64,000 nucleotides of DNA from JASGMR01 sp963664675 (GTDB taxonomy: Bacteria; Thermotogota; Thermotogae; Petrotogales; Kosmotogaceae). The notes below the pieces were generated by a model. The model was not told the origin of the DNA. It did not search any database and saw only the letters and a program-made list of their open reading frames with translations. The position numbers and the translations under genes are program-made. Below, piece after piece: positions 61,253 to 64,000 of the stretch. Location: the NCBI GenBank assembly GCA_963664675.2, contig CAXXLB010000009.1:124001-188000 (forward strand). Reading direction: 5' to 3'. Numbering within the stretch: the stretch's first letter is position 1; each line of letters starts with the position of its first letter.

Positions 61253-62851
61253 ATGAAGGAAACTTCTTGTAAATTCGATAATGCAATACAAAAACTCATG
61301 AATAATGAAAAGTTATCAACCGATGAAATATTTTTCATCTATAATAATATTCTCGAAAACGATCTGAAAGTAGAGGGTAATAGATATAAAAATGAAAAAG
61401 TGATGGAGGCTCTATTCGACTATTTCAGTAATAACGGTTATCTTCAGAATGCCATAGATCTTGGAAATATAATGATTTCCAATTTCAATGAAGACAGAGA
61501 GGGAAAAATTGAGAAAGCCGAATTAATAAATGTAATAGCCGGTTTAGAATATAGAAAAGGTAAATATTCTTCATCTCTGGTACATTTAAAAGAGGCTCTG
61601 CTGATTTTCGAAGAATTGAGTATGGAAATAAAAATATCTCAAACGTTCAGTAATATGGGAGCTATTTATTATACACTCAAAGAATATGACAAATCATTGG
61701 AACTATTTGAAAAGGCTATAAAAATAATATCAAAAAAAAAGCATTCAATATTGTATGCCAACACAATAAATAATAAAGGATTAACTCTTTGGGCTATGAA
61801 AAAATATGATGATGCTCTGGAACATTTTTTAAAAGCTGCAACAATTAAAGAAAAATTTGCCGATGAAATAGCTTTAATAAATTCTTACGTAAACATTGCC
61901 GCCTCTTATAACGATTTAGGTACTCCTGAAAAAGCAAAAAAATACATATTTAAGGCTGTTGAAATGGCAGAGAAATTTCCATATAAGAAAGCCATTGTAT
62001 TGAAACATCTCGCACAATATTATATAGAATGTAAGGATGAAAAATTGGCAAGACAAACGTATGAAAAATGTTTAAAATTGTCTCTTAATAGTGAAGAAAA
62101 TCATTTTTTCGTTAATTTTTACAACGAGTTTTCTGAATTTGAAGAGAAAGCTGGAAATTTTGAAAAAGCTCTCGCACTTAAAAAGGATGCATATGATCTG
62201 AAAGAAAAAATTATGCTCAAAGAGTCAAAAGTAGAACTTCTTGACATAGAAAATTCTTTTGAAATAAGAAAGAAATTGACAGAGGCAAAAATAATAAAGG
62301 AAAAGAACCAGGAACTGGAAAAGGCGAATGAACAACTTGAAAAATTAAAGAATTTACTTGAAAATACAAATAAAAAGTTAAAAAAACTGGCTGCTATAGA
62401 TAGTCTGACAGGTCTTTATAATCAGAGATACATGTATGAAAAATTAAATAATGAAATCGAAAAATCTCTTACACAAAAAACAACATTCAGTCTCATAATG
62501 ACTGATTTGGATGGATTCAAAATTATTAATGATTCGATGGGGCATCTTGTTGGTGATGAATATTTGAAAACCATTTCTTCAATAATAAGAGAGAGCCTTT
62601 GTGATGAAGATTATGCTTTCAGGTACGGTGGCGATGAATTTCTCATCATATTTCCAAAGACTTGCCTGGAAGCTGCGATTAAGACTTCGGAAAAAATTAA
62701 AACAAAAATAGAAACTTCCGGTTTAAAAATAACATTGAGTTGTGGAGTAAAGGAATGGTCCGGGGAAAATTTAAAGGAAATATTGAAAAAAGTCGACAAT
62801 CTTCTTTACAGAGCGAAAAAAAGCGGTAAAAATTGTATTTGCTATGAATGA
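61253..62851 (+). CDS. TPR-GGDEF diguanylate cyclase, copy 2, inhibitory site altered
   Basis: A 532-aa paralogue of copy 1, starting 68 nt behind it. Same layout: TPR region, coiled coil, GGDEF domain with YGGDEFLII intact. At the inhibitory site it reads CDED instead of RNED, so the Arg that binds c-di-GMP is lost and feedback inhibition should be weak. The TPR region differs from copy 1 mainly after residue 70, suggesting a different partner or signal. Confidence 0.9.
   Translation: MKETSCKFDNAIQKLMNNEKLSTDEIFFIYNNILENDLKVEGNRYKNEKVMEALFDYFSNNGYLQNAIDLGNIMISNFNEDREGKIEKAELINVIAGLEYRKGKYSSSLVHLKEALLIFEELSMEIKISQTFSNMGAIYYTLKEYDKSLELFEKAIKIISKKKHSILYANTINNKGLTLWAMKKYDDALEHFLKAATIKEKFADEIALINSYVNIAASYNDLGTPEKAKKYIFKAVEMAEKFPYKKAIVLKHLAQYYIECKDEKLARQTYEKCLKLSLNSEENHFFVNFYNEFSEFEEKAGNFEKALALKKDAYDLKEKIMLKESKVELLDIENSFEIRKKLTEAKIIKEKNQELEKANEQLEKLKNLLENTNKKLKKLAAIDSLTGLYNQRYMYEKLNNEIEKSLTQKTTFSLIMTDLDGFKIINDSMGHLVGDEYLKTISSIIRESLCDEDYAFRYGGDEFLIIFPKTCLEAAIKTSEKIKTKIETSGLKITLSCGVKEWSGENLKEILKKVDNLLYRAKKSGKNCICYE
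61277..61487 (+). repeat. Long direct repeat, copy B
   Basis: Second copy of the 211-bp repeat, at the 5' end of the second diguanylate cyclase gene; 210 of 211 bases equal copy A. Confidence 0.9.
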
Positions 62852-62895
62852 TCACGAACAATTACAATACCGTACATCTACTATTCTGAAAAACC

Positions 62896-62920
62896 CGGGA
62901 TAGAGATTATATCTACCCCG
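62896..62920. terminator. Bidirectional terminator between cyclase 2 and ABC-2 permease
   Basis: On the minus strand CGGGGTAGA pairs with TCTATCCCG (9 bp, one G-U) around a 7-nt loop and is followed by GGTTTTT, ending the ABC-2 operon. On the plus strand the stem has one A-C mismatch and a later T7-run, so it may also serve the cyclase genes. Confidence 0.75.
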
Positions 62921-62933
62921 AATTGGAATTTTT

Positions 62934-63662
62934 TTATAAATCTTCTTTTCTGAAAAATACAAAACAGAGAATCAGTGAAATAAAAAATAATGAAACAATT
63001 ATTGCAATTGAAACGGAGAGTGGATAATAAGAATATCCATTCGGGTTTATTAAAACAAAAGGAATACTGAATGGGAAAAGCTGAGCGTATTTTGAACTGA
63101 TGATAACTATGTTCACCGTACTCGCAACGATTGCAAAAATCATCGTTGGAATATATTTCTTAAATAAGAACGTTATAAAAATCATGAAAGGCATGAGCAT
63201 CATATTCAACAGATATGTCATTAAATAACACGGAATGTATCGCAGCATTATATCCATATTTACGCCGGAAAATCCACCAATAATACTGAAAATTACAGAA
63301 AAAGCGAATGAAGCAGCTACCATTAAAAAGATTACCACCGATATTACGATCAATTTGCTGACTATGACCATATTTCTGGAAACAGGAATGGTTAGTAACG
63401 CTTTAAAGGTGTCTTCTTCGTATTCCCTTGAAAAAACATATGAACTGACCAGTCCATATATCAATATTCCAAAGAAAATTGTATAAAAGGTAACCGTCTG
63501 GGACAACATATCTTCAAGAGTGGCCACACCGTTGTTGTTGATTTTTCGGTTTATATAGATCAAAAAATTCAAAAGAGGAGGAACCAGATTACCTAGAAAA
63601 GCCAGTCTTATCGTCGTGTTTCTTTTCAATTTTTTAAATTCCATGGCAATCGTATCGAACAT
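62934..63662 (-). CDS. ABC-2-type transporter permease
   Basis: A 242-aa membrane protein with six spans. FSREYEEDTFKALLTIPVSR is the typical cytoplasmic segment between spans two and three of ABC-2 permeases of the bacitracin/lantibiotic type. Its ATG overlaps the stop of the ATPase gene (TAATG). Together they form an exporter, perhaps for peptides or drugs. Confidence 0.85.
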   Translation of the reverse strand: MFDTIAMEFKKLKRNTTIRLAFLGNLVPPLLNFLIYINRKINNNGVATLEDMLSQTVTFYTIFFGILIYGLVSSYVFSREYEEDTFKALLTIPVSRNMVIVSKLIVISVVIFLMVAASFAFSVIFSIIGGFSGVNMDIMLRYIPCYLMTYLLNMMLMPFMIFITFLFKKYIPTMIFAIVASTVNIVIISSKYAQLFPFSIPFVLINPNGYSYYPLSVSIAIIVSLFFISLILCFVFFRKEDL

Positions 63663-64000
63663 TATTTTTCCCTCCTGACAACATTCAGAAAATAACTTTC
63701 CAGGCTCTTAGAATCTTTGTTAAGCCTATAAACCATCACATCATTGTATATAAGAGTTTTATTTATGATTGAAATATCGTGATCGATATCATGAATTCTG
63801 ATATCTTTATCATTAAGAATACTGTAGTCAAAAATATCGAGTTCGGTTTCGAGGATTTTGCAGGCCTTCGAAGAATCACTGACGGTCAGATCAAAATAAG
63901 AGTTGTTCTCACTTTTCAATTTTTTTAAGTTCACCTCTTCCAGAATACTGCCATTATCTATTATTCCCACTCTGTCCGCGAGTAATTCCACTTCACTCAG
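63662..64000 (-). CDS. ABC transporter ATP-binding protein, partial
   Basis: Only the last 112 residues lie in the window; the start is beyond the right edge. LSEVELLADRVGIIDNGSIL is the segment just after the H-loop of exporter ATPases (CcmA/BcrA type); the Walker motifs are outside. The last 75 residues form the C-terminal accessory domain. Translationally coupled to the permease. Confidence 0.85.
   Translation of the reverse strand: MSEVELLADRVGIIDNGSILEEVNLKKLKSENNSYFDLTVSDSSKACKILETELDIFDYSILNDKDIRIHDIDHDISIINKTLIYNDVMVYRLNKDSKSLESYFLNVVRREK

Overview
The window reads as part of a low-GC bacterial chromosome of the Thermotogota type (Petrotogales/Kosmotogales-like). That is inferred from gene content: a DUF501 gene beside prmA and uvrC, an M3 oligopeptidase, and several sugar ABC transporters. 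The genus cannot be fixed from the sequence alone. Two regions are clear: a temperate siphovirus-like prophage (about 1-33,550; its left end lies outside the window) and ordinary host chromosome (about 33,570-64,000).

Prophage. Read leftwards (minus strand) from about 26,000: a Cro-like gene, a structured leader region with boxA-like motifs, many small early genes, a recombination module (broken YqaJ exonuclease, Sak4-like ATPase, HNH nuclease), replication genes (replisome organiser, helicase-loader-like protein), a VRR-NUC nuclease and a late regulator. After a terminator come the late genes: small and large terminase, portal, MuF-type head protein, scaffold, major capsid, connectors, major tail protein, frameshifted tail chaperone, tape measure and a collagen-repeat tail protein that runs off the edge. 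Read rightwards from 26,423: a CI-type repressor (frame broken at an A8 tract), then a very AT-rich three-gene cargo operon (two-TM protein, GHKL ATPase, DNA methyltransferase), a terminator and a large serine recombinase. A tRNA-Glu(CUC) gene follows.

Host part. It holds a CDF-like transporter flanked by winged-helix-like segments, PepF, a MATE pump, a MalFG-type sugar uptake operon, uvrC, DUF501, prmA, a DeoR regulator divergent from a ribose/AI-2-type transporter, a beta-lactamase-fold hydrolase, an HsdS/HsdM-like pair lacking the catalytic NPPF motif, an AraC-GyrI protein, a BtrH-like protein, a TetR-methyltransferase pair, two tandem TPR-GGDEF proteins and an ABC-2 exporter cut by the window end.

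Most notable points: (i) the prophage cargo operon is a candidate antiphage or modification system; (ii) the MuF head protein carries a C-terminal zincin domain and is followed at once by a 73-aa gene, a toxin/immunity-like arrangement; (iii) several genes, including two in well-known families, appear to start at AUU, AUC or AUA behind strong Shine-Dalgarno sequences; (iv) the tail chaperone shows a sharply bounded +1 frameshift, while repressor, terminase small subunit and YqaJ have other frame breaks; (v) the second of the tandem diguanylate cyclases has lost the inhibitory-site arginine.
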